Notes: generated by a model not told the origin, from the sequence alone. 47,113 nt of DNA from an uncultured Colwellia sp. (GCA_913063325.1 CAJXYE010000033.1:1-47113), one strand, 5' to 3'. Shown: positions 25,175 to 34,257, numbered from the stretch's first letter. Made by a program: numbers and translations.

Positions 25175-25370
25175 TGAATCGAAAAACAGAATGTTCTACC
25201 AAGTAAGATGCGTATTGAGACACTTATTAAGAAATAGCATTTCGTTTGCACACCAAGCTAATAAAGGACTGACTTGCATATGTTAGTTAAATAGAAGGCA
25301 AGCTGACGAGTAAAACGAAAATAACCGTGACCAATATACGGTTAATAACGAAAAATATTAAGAGGAACCT

Positions 25371-26348
25371 ATGAGCAGTTCACCCAAACCGACCATGATC
25401 ATTCCAAGCTACGAAGATGTACTCGTTGCCCATGAACGTATTCAACCTTACATTCACAAAACACCAGTGCTCACGTCAACTCGTTTGAATGAGATGACAG
25501 GGGCTGAATTATTCTTTAAATGTGAAAACTTGCAAAAAGCGGCAGCATTTAAAGTACGTGGTGCCTGTAATGCCGTTTTTGGTTTAACAGATGCTGAAGC
25601 AAAAATTGGTGTTGCTACCCATTCGTCAGGTAATCATGCGTTATCACTTTCTTATGCAGCAGGGCGACGTGGTATTCCCGTTACTGTGGTAATGCCGCGT
25701 ACTGCACCACAAGCTAAGAAAGATGCGGTAATCGGCTATGGAGGAAAAATCGTAGAGTGTGAACCTTCTACATCTTCCCGTGAAGCGGTATTTGCTGATG
25801 TTGTTGCACAATCAGGTGCTGATTTTGTCCACCCATACAACGATCCTCGTGTTATTGCCGGACAAGCGACTTGCTCTAAAGAATTGCTTGAGCAAATAGA
25901 TAATCTCGATGCAGTAATTGCCCCTATCGGTGGTGGCGGTATGATTTCAGGTACCTGCCTAACTATTTCCAATGTTGCACCGCAAGTTCAAATTTACGCA
26001 GCCGAGCCTTTAAACGCCGATGATGCAGCGCGCTCTTTTAAAGCGGGTCACATTATTGCTGATGATGCGCCAGATACAGTTGCAGATGGTCTGAAAGTAC
26101 CTTTAAAAGATCTTACTTGGCACTTTGTTAGCAATCATGTCACCGATATTTTTACTTGTACTGAAGAAGAAATCGTTGCAGCGATGAAATTGGTTTGGAA
26201 AACAATGAAAATTGTTATCGAGCCAAGTTCAGCAGTAACTGTAGCTTGTATTTTAAATAATCCGGAAGTGTTCAAAGGCAAACGTGTCGGGGTAATTATT
26301 ACCGGCGGCAATGTTGATTTAGACAAACTGCCATGGATGAGCCAATAA
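25371..26348 (+). CDS. bhcB: beta-hydroxyaspartate dehydratase (BhcB)
   Basis: 325 residues, a fold-type II PLP enzyme of the threonine dehydratase / serine racemase group. PLP lysine Lys61 is in FKVRGACNAV, the substrate loop is SSGNHA (85-90) and the phosphate-binding loop GGGGM (187-191). By itself this could be threonine dehydratase or serine racemase. Its place before a D-threonine-aldolase-like gene and an ornithine-cyclodeaminase-like gene, with an IclR gene divergent, is that of BhcB, which converts (2R,3S)-beta-hydroxyaspartate to iminosuccinate. Start ATG 25371 follows AGAGGA. Confidence 0.86.
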   Translation: MSSSPKPTMIIPSYEDVLVAHERIQPYIHKTPVLTSTRLNEMTGAELFFKCENLQKAAAFKVRGACNAVFGLTDAEAKIGVATHSSGNHALSLSYAAGRRGIPVTVVMPRTAPQAKKDAVIGYGGKIVECEPSTSSREAVFADVVAQSGADFVHPYNDPRVIAGQATCSKELLEQIDNLDAVIAPIGGGGMISGTCLTISNVAPQVQIYAAEPLNADDAARSFKAGHIIADDAPDTVADGLKVPLKDLTWHFVSNHVTDIFTCTEEEIVAAMKLVWKTMKIVIEPSSAVTVACILNNPEVFKGKRVGVIITGGNVDLDKLPWMSQ

Positions 26349-26451
26349 ACACAGCGATTCAAGTATCAAGTTAAGTAAACGCAATTTAAACAATATTCAA
26401 TTTAAGTACCTTTTATTTAAGAAATAAGAATTTAAAACTTTGGAGAAAATT

Positions 26452-27600
26452 ATGTTAAATGTAAATGATTTAGAAGTAGGTTATGACGTGCCAGCACTTC
26501 CTGGTATGGATGAAGCAGATATTCAAACACCTTGTTTAGTGGTCGATCTAGACGCGTTAGAGCGTAACATCGTTAAGATGGGAGAAATGGCTAAAGAAAT
26601 GGGCGTTCGTCATCGTGTTCACGGCAAAATGCATAAGTCAGTAGACATTGCTTTATTACAAGAAAAACTGGGTGATAGCTGTGGTGTTTGTTGTCAAAAA
26701 GTCTCTGAAGCTGAAGTTTTTGCCCGTGGTGGCATTAAAGATGTTTTAGTTTCTAACCAAGTACGTGACCCGAAGAAAATTGAACGTTTAGCGAAAATTC
26801 CTAAGCTTGGCGCACGCGTAATTGTCTGTGTTGATGATCTTGAAAACGTTGCAGATCTTTCTGCTGCGGCAGTGAAAGAAGGTACTCAACTTGAGTGTTT
26901 AGTAGAGATAGATTGTGGTGCTGGTCGTTGTGGTGTTCAGTCTGGTCAGCCAGTGGTTGATATTGCTAAAGCAATCGATGCAGCTGAAAACTTGAAATAC
27001 GCGGGTATTCAAGCTTACCAAGGTGCTATGCAGCACATGGAACATTACACCGATCGTCAAGAAAAAACTAACATTGCCATCGAAATGGTTGCTCACACTA
27101 TTGAGATGCTTAAAGCTGAAGGTCTTGAGTCTGATATTGTTGGTGGTGGTGGTACTGGCTCTTACTACTTCGAAGGTAATTCAGGTGTTTTCAATGAATT
27201 ACAGTGTGGTTCTTATGCGTTTATGGATGCGGATTACCAAACTATTCGTGATGAGTCTGGTGAGAAAATCACTGATTTCGAAAACTCATTATTTATCCTA
27301 ACGTCTGTTATGAGCCACACCAAAGCAGACAAAGCAATTTGTGATGCGGGTCTTAAAGCACAATCAGTTGATAGTGGTTTACCTTACATCTTTGGTCGTG
27401 ACGATGTGGAATACATCAAGTGTTCAGATGAGCACGGTGTTATTGCTGATGCAAACGGCGCATTAAAAATTAATGAAAAATTAAAGCTAGTGCCAGGTCA
27501 CTGTGATCCAACGTGTAACGTACATGATTATTATGTTGGTGTTCGTAACGGTAAAGTAGAAACCTTATGGCCTGTATCTGCACGTGGTAAAGCCTTCTAA
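26452..27600 (+). CDS. bhcC: beta-hydroxyaspartate aldolase (BhcC)
   Basis: 382 residues from ATG 26452; the GGAG that precedes it lies inside a longer alternative frame (from 26440), so the shorter start is preferred. It is a fold-type III PLP protein of the D-threonine aldolase / DSD1 group: PLP lysine Lys59 in RVHGKMHKS, CLVEIDCGAGRCGVQSG, GGGGTGSYYFE, and the metal-site HCDPTCNVHD near the C-terminus. BhcC condenses glycine and glyoxylate to beta-hydroxyaspartate. It is 91 bases after bhcB in one operon. A terminator-like hairpin follows it before bhcD. Confidence 0.88.
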   Translation: MLNVNDLEVGYDVPALPGMDEADIQTPCLVVDLDALERNIVKMGEMAKEMGVRHRVHGKMHKSVDIALLQEKLGDSCGVCCQKVSEAEVFARGGIKDVLVSNQVRDPKKIERLAKIPKLGARVIVCVDDLENVADLSAAAVKEGTQLECLVEIDCGAGRCGVQSGQPVVDIAKAIDAAENLKYAGIQAYQGAMQHMEHYTDRQEKTNIAIEMVAHTIEMLKAEGLESDIVGGGGTGSYYFEGNSGVFNELQCGSYAFMDADYQTIRDESGEKITDFENSLFILTSVMSHTKADKAICDAGLKAQSVDSGLPYIFGRDDVEYIKCSDEHGVIADANGALKINEKLKLVPGHCDPTCNVHDYYVGVRNGKVETLWPVSARGKAF

Positions 27601-27624
27601 GCAATACCTTTAGTAAGTCACCTC

Positions 27625-27650
27625 AACCCTCGGCGTTCGCTGGGGGTTTT
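27625..27650 (+). terminator. hairpin between bhcC and bhcD
   Basis: AACCCTCGGCG and CGCTGGGGGTT pair (two G-T pairs) around a tight loop, followed by TTTT. It would lower bhcD transcription relative to bhcB and bhcC. Confidence 0.65.
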
Positions 27651-27673
27651 ACCACTTTTCTAGGATATTAATT

Positions 27674-28693
27674 ATGAGTGATTCACAAAACTTTTCACAA
27701 GAAAACTCTTTACCCGTTAACAAAGGCGTATCAGTTGTTTCTGAAGAAATCTGTCAAGAAGTTATTGGTCGTGCAGATGCTTTTACCGCAGTAGAAAATG
27801 TCTTTGCTGCGATGGCAAAAAATACCGCTTACAACTTCCCGGTAATTCGTGAAGATATTGGACATGCTGGTGCACTTTACGGTTTCAAATCTGGCTTTGA
27901 CCGCGATGGTATGGTTTTAGGTCTTAAATCTGGCGGTTACTGGCCGGATAACATGGCACAAGGTTTAACTAACCACCAATCAACGGTTATCCTTTTTAAC
28001 CCTGATACTGGTAAGTTAAAGTCACTTGTTGGTGGTAACTACCTAACGGCAGTACGTACAGCTGCTTCTTCTTCAGTTTCAATTGCTCATTTAGCGCGTA
28101 AAAATGCCAAAGTATTAGGTATGGTCGGTGCTGGTCATCAATCAACGTTCCAATTACGTGCTGCGGTTGAGCAACGTGATTTTGAAAAAGTTGTTGCTTG
28201 GAACTTCCACCCTGACATGCTGCCAAACCTTGAAGCGGTTGCTAAAGAACTAGGTTTGCCATTTGAGTCAGTTACACGTGAAGAGTTAGGTTCTCAAGCT
28301 GATGTTATTATTACTATTACTTCAGCTTTTGAATCGTTAATGGAAAAAGACTGGATCAAACCTGGGACTCATATTGCTTGCATGGGCACTGATACCAAAG
28401 GTAAACAAGAAGTTGATGCTGATTTACTAGCCTCAGCGACTGTTTTTACTGATGAAATAGCGCAGTCTATTACCATAGGTGAAGCTCAGCATGCTGTTGC
28501 TTCTGGTTTGCTCAAAGAGTCTGATATCACGCCGATTGGTGACGTTATTAATGGTACGAAACCGGGTCGCACGTCAGATGAAGAAATCACCTTGTTTGAT
28601 GGCACCGGGGTAGGTTTACAAGATCTAGCGGTAGCTTCAGTAGCTGCTCAATTAGCTGAAGAAAAAGGTTTAGCGACTTACTTCAAATTATAG
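27674..28693 (+). CDS. bhcD: iminosuccinate reductase (BhcD), ornithine cyclodeaminase family
   Basis: 339 residues with the OCD/mu-crystallin features: GLKSGGYW, LVGGNYLTAVRTAASSSV, and the dinucleotide-binding GMVGAGHQS (residues 149-157). The ending (EITLFDGTGVGLQDLAVAS) is typical of the family. In the beta-hydroxyaspartate cycle BhcD reduces iminosuccinate to L-aspartate with NADH, closing the amino-group cycle with BhcA. Start ATG 27674 with TAGGA 11 bases upstream. It is the last gene in this group and a strong terminator follows. Confidence 0.88.
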   Translation: MSDSQNFSQENSLPVNKGVSVVSEEICQEVIGRADAFTAVENVFAAMAKNTAYNFPVIREDIGHAGALYGFKSGFDRDGMVLGLKSGGYWPDNMAQGLTNHQSTVILFNPDTGKLKSLVGGNYLTAVRTAASSSVSIAHLARKNAKVLGMVGAGHQSTFQLRAAVEQRDFEKVVAWNFHPDMLPNLEAVAKELGLPFESVTREELGSQADVIITITSAFESLMEKDWIKPGTHIACMGTDTKGKQEVDADLLASATVFTDEIAQSITIGEAQHAVASGLLKESDITPIGDVINGTKPGRTSDEEITLFDGTGVGLQDLAVASVAAQLAEEKGLATYFKL

Positions 28694-28822
28694 GCTCAAT
28701 GTATAAGACTAGCCCTTTTTTAAAAAAGGCTATTAGGTAAAGGATTTTCAACTGTAACTTATGAAAGCTTACTTTTATTAACTTATCAAAGGTATTTATC
28801 GAAAGTCGAAGTTAAAAAATAC

Positions 28823-28855
28823 AAAAGCTGTTTATTAAGTTAAACAGCTTTTTTT
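28823..28855 (+). terminator. rho-independent terminator after bhcD
   Basis: AAAAGCTGTTTA and TAAACAGCTTTT form a 12-pair stem with a six-base loop and a T-run. It ends the bhcBCD unit. Confidence 0.85.
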
Positions 28856-28937
28856 GTGTTTGATGACATAAAAATTAATTGAAGGTATGAGAATAAAAAA
28901 GCACTGCGAACAAGATTAAGTTAAGCAGTAAAAAGAT

Positions 28938-29837
28938 ATGAAAAATAACCGAAATATTGTACTATTTTTTAAATGTTTAATTTATTTGTTACCTATGAAT
29001 AAGAAAATAACAGAGCAGGCCGACTTTACTATTGTTAATGCATACGATGGTATTGAAATGGTTCATGCCGATTATATAGGTCATGAGTTCTCTAAACATG
29101 TGCACGAAGGTTACACTATAGGTGTCATTGAAAAGGGAGCACAACGCTTCTATCGTAGTGGAGAAATTCATACTGCAAATACCAATTCAATTATTTTGGT
29201 TAATGCTGACGATGTACATACAGGTGAGGCTGCATCCGTTGGAGGCTGGAAATATCGAGCAATGTATCCTTTGCCTGAACATTTTGAAAATATCAGTATT
29301 GACCTCTATGACGGAATAAAATTTGCCCCTTACTTCGGTTCATCTGTTATTAATGATCCTATGTTAACCGAGCAATTAAGGTTGCTGTTTAATCAAATAG
29401 ATAACAATGCGTCGAAGTTGCTCACCGAAACTATCATGTATAGCTTCATGTTAAGGTTAACCTTAAGACATTCTTCACTGCGCAATATGCCAAAAGATAT
29501 TTCGGGCAGCAAAGAAAAGCTTATTCGAGTAAAAGAATACTTAGATTGCTATCCAGCTGAAGATATCTCATTGCAACAATTGGCTATTATTGCTGGTTTG
29601 AGTCAATTTCACTTTATTCGACAATTTAAAAAGATGTTCGAACTTGCTCCGCATAGTTACCAGATTCAAGCCCGACTGAAAAAAGCTAAAACGTTACTTA
29701 AAGCAGGTGTGAAACCCGTTATGGTGGCAACTGACTGTGGCTTTCATGATCAAAGCCATTTCAATCGACACTTTAAAAAAGCACTAGGTACCTCGCCAAG
29801 TAAGTTTCAAAAACAAGCAGTTTTGTACAAGAATTGA
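28938..29837 (+). CDS. AraC-family regulator upstream of azlCD
   Basis: 299 residues as read from ATG 28938; a start at ATG 28995 (MNKKITEQADF) would remove a hydrophobic leader and may be the true one. The N-terminal cupin-type sensor has HVHEGYTIGVIEKGAQRFYRSG, and the C-terminal DNA-binding domain has ISLQQLAIIAGLSQFHFIRQFKKMF and VMVATDCGFHDQSHFNRHFKKALGTSP. Regulators of this kind often sit next to LysE- or AzlC-type amino-acid exporters. Here azlC starts 49 bases after its stop, so it probably controls that pair. Confidence 0.87.
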   Translation: MKNNRNIVLFFKCLIYLLPMNKKITEQADFTIVNAYDGIEMVHADYIGHEFSKHVHEGYTIGVIEKGAQRFYRSGEIHTANTNSIILVNADDVHTGEAASVGGWKYRAMYPLPEHFENISIDLYDGIKFAPYFGSSVINDPMLTEQLRLLFNQIDNNASKLLTETIMYSFMLRLTLRHSSLRNMPKDISGSKEKLIRVKEYLDCYPAEDISLQQLAIIAGLSQFHFIRQFKKMFELAPHSYQIQARLKKAKTLLKAGVKPVMVATDCGFHDQSHFNRHFKKALGTSPSKFQKQAVLYKN

Positions 29838-29885
29838 TAAGACTTACCCTTTAAACTCTTTCCAAATATTGAAGGAGTACTGTTA

Positions 29886-30614
29886 ATGTCAGATAGAACT
29901 GCTATCGCTAAGGGATCCTTCCCAAGCGATTTTAAAACCATGAATCGAGCAATTATTGATATTTTTCCTCTGGCACTAGCTGTCGTGCCTTGGGGAGTAC
30001 TCTGTGGTTCGTTAGCAATCAATATAGGTCTTACACCTTTACAAGCTCAGCTAATGTCATTGTTAGTTTTTGCCGGGGCTGCTCAATTAGCAGCACTGAC
30101 AATCCTCGGGGCTGTAGGTCCTTTATCTTCAATATATTCATCAACATTTGTTATTAGTTCTAGGCACTTACTCTATTCAGCTGTTTTTCGAGATCATGTT
30201 AGAAAAAGCTCTTTAGGTCTTCGTTGCAGTATTGCCTTTTTTCTAACCGATGAAATGTTTGCGGTAACTTGTGCTTATATGGAAAAAACTAAAAGCTTTA
30301 GTGCTGTTTACGCGCTGAGTTCAGGCATTACCTTCTATTTAATTTGGAATATTTCAACCTTCGCTGGAATTATTGCGGGTCAGCATATACCAAACCTAGA
30401 GCACTTAGGGCTTGAGTTTGCGATAGCGGCAACATTCATTGCGATAGTGATGCCGACCATTAAAAATAGGTCTACCCTGATAGCAATAATAAGTAGTGGT
30501 TTAAGTGCCGTATTCTTTTCACTTTTTATCAAAGAATACGCACTGATTGCAGCGACTTTTATAGGTATGCTATTTGGCTATTTAACGAAAGATAAGGAGA
30601 ACATTGATGAATGA
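29886..30614 (+). CDS. azlC: AzlC-family amino-acid exporter, large subunit
   Basis: 242 residues with a short cytoplasmic N-terminus and then about seven membrane helices. AzlC features include FPLALAVVPWGVLCGSLA, LLVFAGAAQLAALTIL and VISSRHLLYSAVFRDHVR. AzlC with AzlD exports branched-chain amino acids or analogues (in E. coli the YgaZ-YgaH homologues export valine). It overlaps azlD by eight bases. Start ATG 29886 follows GAAGGAG. Confidence 0.9.
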   Translation: MSDRTAIAKGSFPSDFKTMNRAIIDIFPLALAVVPWGVLCGSLAINIGLTPLQAQLMSLLVFAGAAQLAALTILGAVGPLSSIYSSTFVISSRHLLYSAVFRDHVRKSSLGLRCSIAFFLTDEMFAVTCAYMEKTKSFSAVYALSSGITFYLIWNISTFAGIIAGQHIPNLEHLGLEFAIAATFIAIVMPTIKNRSTLIAIISSGLSAVFFSLFIKEYALIAATFIGMLFGYLTKDKENIDE

Positions 30615-30927
30615 TTTTTGGCTTGCTTTATTAGGAATGACTTGTATTACCTTTTCATGTCGATATTTGTTTTTCTCCAAAACAGTGCCCTTTGAACTTG
30701 GCCCTAAAATCAAAAGATTACTCAGCTATACCGCCCCTTCTGTGTTGACTGCGATGTGGGTACCCATTGTCTTTCTTGGGCATCAACAGACGAATAGTGA
30801 TTTTATTACCAGCCCCTTTTTAATCGCAGGCGTAGCGACTGTCATATTTAGTTTAAAAATAAAAAACACCTTGGCCGTAGTTATGTTCGGTATGAGTATT
30901 TTTGGCGCACTGAAAGTACTTTTCTAG
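30607..30927 (+). CDS. azlD: AzlD-family amino-acid exporter, small subunit
   Basis: 106 residues with four hydrophobic helices, the size of AzlD/YgaH. LLSYTAPSVLTAMWVPIVF is the recognisable AzlD motif. ATG 30607 overlaps the azlC stop region by eight bases, indicating translational coupling; a TTG three bases earlier is the other option. The partner is AzlC. Confidence 0.87.
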   Translation: MNDFWLALLGMTCITFSCRYLFFSKTVPFELGPKIKRLLSYTAPSVLTAMWVPIVFLGHQQTNSDFITSPFLIAGVATVIFSLKIKNTLAVVMFGMSIFGALKVLF

Positions 30928-30934
30928 ATTAATA

Positions 30935-31204
30935 TATATACCCAAACCACCTCAAGATGCAGGATTCAGCTGGAATTAGAAACGTCTTTAGGCAAGGCAT
31001 TGATTGAAGAGAATAGTTATTCTATTTTCGAAATGAATAACGTAGCATCAAGCGTTTCTAAACCAGCCCAGCGGGGACGTCTGAGCAAATCAAGTTCATC
31101 GTTGCGTAGTTAATTAAGGGAACAACCATTAATGAAATACACGTCTTGAACATGAATCGCTCAGACGTCCTGAAACGAGCATCTTGAAGTCGCTTGGGTA
31201 TATA
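30935..31204. mobile_element. MITE-like element with terminal inverted repeats
   Basis: The left end TATATACCCAA...CTCAAGATGC and the right end GCATCTTGA...TTGGGTATATA are inverted copies over about 26 bases with a few mismatches in the middle. Inside lie a perfect 12-bp inverted repeat (GGACGTCTGAGC at about 31076-31087 with GCTCAGACGTCC at about 31159-31170) and a short palindrome AGAATAGTTATTCT. No transposase is encoded. Similar 'tatacccaa' repeats occur in marine gammaproteobacterial genomes (from memory). It sits in a 460-base gap otherwise without genes. Confidence 0.75.
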
Positions 31205-31384
31205 AGTAAGCGGCTCTTAATAAAAGTTAAATAATAGCACTATAATATCTCCTAGTTTATAGGCTTGCTTATGGGTTAATCACTAACATGCTATGCATAA
31301 TTAGTTACATAGTTCACCTTGCTGGATGGTGTCACGGCGGTATAGTGGCTTTATTAAAACTTCAAAGAACTTGGGAATAACTAA

Positions 31385-31954
31385 TTGATAACTATTAGAG
31401 AAGCTAATTTAGACGATCTTGCCAATATTTCCGGATTACATGCGCAAAGCTGGCGTGATAATTATCATTCTGTACTTGCTGCTGATTATCTCGAAAATAA
31501 GGTTTTTGCGGAAAGAGAAGTCGTCTGGACAAAACGATTAACAACACCCCCGAGTAATCAGTTAGTGCTCGTTGCTGAAGTTGATAGCATCTTTTGTGGG
31601 TTTATTTGTGTTTTGGGCGGTAATCATCCTAAATATGGCACTATGATTGATAACTTACATGTGATGTCTGCTAGCAAAGGGCAAGGCACTGGCTCTCGTT
31701 TATTAGCTGCTGCGGCTTCTTGGGCGCTTACCAACTATAGTGAGCATGATTTGTATCTTGAGGTATTAGAGTGCAATGCAAAAGCCATGGGTTTCTACCA
31801 AGCTAAGGGGGCAAAGCATATCGACACGGCTTACTGGCATACCCCATGTGGTAACAAGGTTAAAGAATTTATTTATAGCTGGGGTGGACCTGATAACTTG
31901 ATTAAAAATTTAGTTAAGACTTTAACTAAGAACCTAGCTGAGAACGTTTCATGA
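31385..31954 (+). CDS. GNAT-family N-acetyltransferase
   Basis: 189 residues. The start is TTG at 31385 with GGGAAT upstream; the protein begins directly with the GNAT strand ITIREANLDDLANISGLHAQSWRDNY. Motif A is NLHVMSASKGQGTGSRLLAAAASW, and motif B YLEVLECNAKAMGFYQAKGA. Its last 20 residues (LIKNLVKTLTKNLAENVS) are a poorly conserved extension. Its stop overlaps the start of the next small gene (ATGA), so both are translated together. Confidence 0.85.
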   Translation: MITIREANLDDLANISGLHAQSWRDNYHSVLAADYLENKVFAEREVVWTKRLTTPPSNQLVLVAEVDSIFCGFICVLGGNHPKYGTMIDNLHVMSASKGQGTGSRLLAAAASWALTNYSEHDLYLEVLECNAKAMGFYQAKGAKHIDTAYWHTPCGNKVKEFIYSWGGPDNLIKNLVKTLTKNLAENVS

Positions 31955-32139
31955 AAGAAGCAATGAAAGAATCGATGGCAGAAGTGAAGAATGAACTGAA
32001 AAGTAAGTTAGTCTATTGGAATAACCTTAAAAGCAGAAAAATAAAGGCAGCGGCCATTGTTGTATGTCTTGGTATTATTGCACTAAAAATATTTACCACA
32101 GTATTAACGTTTGATTGGCTTACTGGGTTGTTTAGCTAG
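31951..32139 (+). CDS. small single-pass membrane protein
   Basis: 62 residues: a charged N-terminal helix (MKEAMKESMAEVKNELKSK) and one membrane helix (AAAIVVCLGIIALKIFTTVL). Translation is coupled to the upstream acetyltransferase by the ATGA overlap. Family unknown. Confidence 0.55.
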   Translation: MKEAMKESMAEVKNELKSKLVYWNNLKSRKIKAAAIVVCLGIIALKIFTTVLTFDWLTGLFS

Positions 32140-32208
32140 AAGAAGTAATGGTTAATCGTTGTGACGGTGCTATCTTTAGGTCATTATAAAAAAGATAAGG
32201 AAATAAAT

Positions 32209-32445
32209 ATGAAAACGATGAATTGTAAGCAGTTAGGTGGTGCTTGTGATAAAAAATTTCATGGTGAAACATTTGAAGAAATGGCCGATCAAAGTAAGCA
32301 GCATGCAATGGAAATGATGCAGCAACAAGACCAAGCACATCTGAAAGCTATGGCTGATATGAGCGAGTTGATGAAAGACCCTGCAGCTATGAATAAATGG
32401 TTTTCTGCAAAGAGACAGCAGTTTGATACCCTTGAAGATGATTAG
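32209..32445 (+). CDS. small hypothetical protein (DUF1059-like start)
   Basis: 78 residues from ATG 32209, with AAGGAA eight bases upstream. It begins with MNCKQLGGACDKKFHGETFEEM, the pattern of small DUF1059-like proteins, and continues as a Met/Gln-rich helix (SKQHAMEMMQQQDQAHLKAM). There is no signal peptide. A longer frame from 32161 has no ribosome site. Function unknown. Confidence 0.65.
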   Translation: MKTMNCKQLGGACDKKFHGETFEEMADQSKQHAMEMMQQQDQAHLKAMADMSELMKDPAAMNKWFSAKRQQFDTLEDD

Positions 32446-32465
32446 TTTACATAAAGGAGGCCACG

Positions 32466-32885
32466 GTGTTACCTGAACGATTTACCCTTGCATTAGCCAG
32501 TCCCTCAGTTGATGACTTTTTACAACTACGTCAAAAGGTAGGTTGGGGTGAGCTCGAGGCTGATCTTGCGCAAAAAAGTTTAAACAATAGCTTATTTCAC
32601 GTCACTATTTATCATGACCAGCAGCTTATCGGTATGGGTAGAGTCGTTGGTGATGGCGCCATGTATTTTTATATTCAAGATGTTGTAGTGGATCCTGACT
32701 TTCATCATCAAGGTCTTGGTACTGAGTTAATGGATACCATAGAAGGTTACCTACGCTACACCGCTGATAAAGGCTCCACCATAGGTTTATTAGCAGCCCA
32801 AGGCAAAGAAAGTTTTTATGCCCGTTATGGTTATGTTCAAAGACCCAGTAATACCTTAGGCCATGGTATGTGTAAGTTTGTATAG
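32466..32885 (+). CDS. GNAT-family N-acetyltransferase
   Basis: 139 residues; GTG start at 32466 preceded by AAAGGAGG, a very strong ribosome site that fixes the start. GNAT motif A: YIQDVVVDPDFHHQGLGTELMDTIEGYL with HQGLG; the C-terminal KESFYARYGYVQRPSNTLGHGMCKF is typical of the small YjgM/PanZ-size acetyltransferases. It sits in a run of four small plus-strand genes ending with RidA and AraC. Confidence 0.87.
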   Translation: MLPERFTLALASPSVDDFLQLRQKVGWGELEADLAQKSLNNSLFHVTIYHDQQLIGMGRVVGDGAMYFYIQDVVVDPDFHHQGLGTELMDTIEGYLRYTADKGSTIGLLAAQGKESFYARYGYVQRPSNTLGHGMCKFV

Positions 32886-32923
32886 GGCCAGCCAATCAGC
32901 GCGTTAATAATTGAGAACATTTT

Positions 32924-33277
32924 ATGATTGAAAGAAAAGCGGGCATATATGATGGCCGTAACAAGTCATCGGCTTATAAAGACTTAGTTTGGACGGTTGC
33001 TACAGCAAGCGATACTTCGGTTGGCATTGAACAACAAACCTTACTTACTTTAGCGACAATAGAGGCTAATTTAGCTGAGTTAGGCTCAGATAAAGGCCGT
33101 ATTGTTTCTGCACAAGTTTATATCGCTAATATGGCGGATAAGCCGAAGATGGATGTTGTTTGGCAAAACTGGTTAGGCGATAACCCGCAATATTGGCCAC
33201 AACGTGCATGCTTAGGGGTAAATCTTGAAGGTGATGTTTTGATTGAAGTAACCGTTACCGCTGTACGTAGTACTTAA
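32924..33277 (+). CDS. RidA-family (YjgF/YER057c) protein
   Basis: 117 residues, one RidA-fold domain. It has LVWTVATASDT, QTLLTLATIEANLAELGSDKGRIVSAQVYIANM, and the active-site region PQRACLGVNLEGDVLIEVTVTAV with the substrate Arg and Glu. RidA proteins hydrolyse reactive enamine/imine intermediates from PLP enzymes such as threonine dehydratase. In a window with BhcB, which makes iminosuccinate, scavenging imines is an attractive but unproven role. Its stop overlaps the next gene's start by one base (TAATG). Confidence 0.88.
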   Translation: MIERKAGIYDGRNKSSAYKDLVWTVATASDTSVGIEQQTLLTLATIEANLAELGSDKGRIVSAQVYIANMADKPKMDVVWQNWLGDNPQYWPQRACLGVNLEGDVLIEVTVTAVRST

Positions 33278-34122
33278 TGGCGTTAACAAAAATGATAAAA
33301 CCGGTAACTATGAATAACCTCATCAGTACCATCAAGGCGAGCAATATTGCCGAGTGTACTTTACCTTTTTCGGTTTACTCTTCGATAAAAGAGCAGCACT
33401 TATTAAATGTTCCTGTCGTTAAACCATTGTTTATTGCTGTGCTTGATGGCGATAAAAAATTAGGTAAAAAAGGCGAAATACTGTGCCGTGCAGGTGATTT
33501 TATATTTCTGTCAGACAGTCCTGCAATTAATATGCGTAATATTCCTAAAGATAATGAATATTTTGCTTTGTTAATTGAGTTTGAATACGAAGACTTTGTC
33601 GGTATCCGCGTTGAAAATACGATTAATAGCAGTGAAAATTTTACTGTTGGTGAAATATCTATAGCATTAGAAAAATGCCTTTTACAATTTGTTGAGTGGT
33701 CACTTTATGCACCTCAAGCAATGTGGTCATTACGTAAAAAAGAACTGTTACAGTTACTATGTTATTTGGGACATCCTGAAGTTCTAGCCATGGCTGCACC
33801 ACATAAGTTAGGGCAAAAAATTCATAGCATATTAACCAAGCAACCCTCGGCTGATTTATCAGTGTCGGTGCTTTGCCAACAAGTGGCTATGAGTGAGTCG
33901 ACGCTTAGGCGAAAATTATCAGCTGAGGGTACTTCACTGCAAGAGATCAAAGACCAAGTAAAATTAGGGTTTGGTTTGCATCTACTGCAAACAACAAATT
34001 ATTCCATTGTTTTTATTGCTGAGCAGTGTGGTTATCAATCTCAGTCGCGGTTTAGTAGTCGCTTTAAAGAACGATTTGGTCTGACACCTTCAGCTTTACG
34101 TAAAACTAAAACGAAAGGCTAA
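33277..34122 (+). CDS. AraC-family regulator downstream of RidA
   Basis: 281 residues. The N-terminal sensor domain is of the AraC_N type (PLFIAVLDGDKKLGKKGEILCRAGDFIFLSD), and the C-terminus has two helix-turn-helices: LSVSVLCQQVAMSESTLRRKLS and YSIVFIAEQCGYQSQSRFSSRFKERFGLTPSALR. It is translationally coupled to the RidA gene (TAATG), so both are in one unit and it may regulate the unit. The inducer is not known. Confidence 0.87.
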   Translation: MALTKMIKPVTMNNLISTIKASNIAECTLPFSVYSSIKEQHLLNVPVVKPLFIAVLDGDKKLGKKGEILCRAGDFIFLSDSPAINMRNIPKDNEYFALLIEFEYEDFVGIRVENTINSSENFTVGEISIALEKCLLQFVEWSLYAPQAMWSLRKKELLQLLCYLGHPEVLAMAAPHKLGQKIHSILTKQPSADLSVSVLCQQVAMSESTLRRKLSAEGTSLQEIKDQVKLGFGLHLLQTTNYSIVFIAEQCGYQSQSRFSSRFKERFGLTPSALRKTKTKG

Positions 34123-34257
34123 ACAAAAAATCAAAGTGACGGATTAGGGCGAAAACTTGACGGTATGGTGCCTATAAATACTGCTGAAAGTCGCTAAAAT
34201 ACTTACCAATATTACTCATCTAATTAACAAGTCACTCAATAAATAAGGAACATGATT

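Larger units (their letters stand above)
24723..25370. other. bhcR-bhcB divergent regulatory region
   Basis: No gene is seen in these 650 bases. It holds three related dyads (listed separately) in its middle and presumably the two divergent promoters. Confidence 0.6.

Noticed and set aside
28708..28736. AGCCCTTTTTTAAAAAAGGCT inverted repeat after bhcD
   Set aside because: AT-rich stem without a usable loop; the strong terminator 100 bases later explains termination.
31076..31170. Inner 12-bp inverted repeat considered as a separate attachment or regulatory site
   Set aside because: It lies inside the MITE-like element with matching outer repeats and is better explained as part of its fold.
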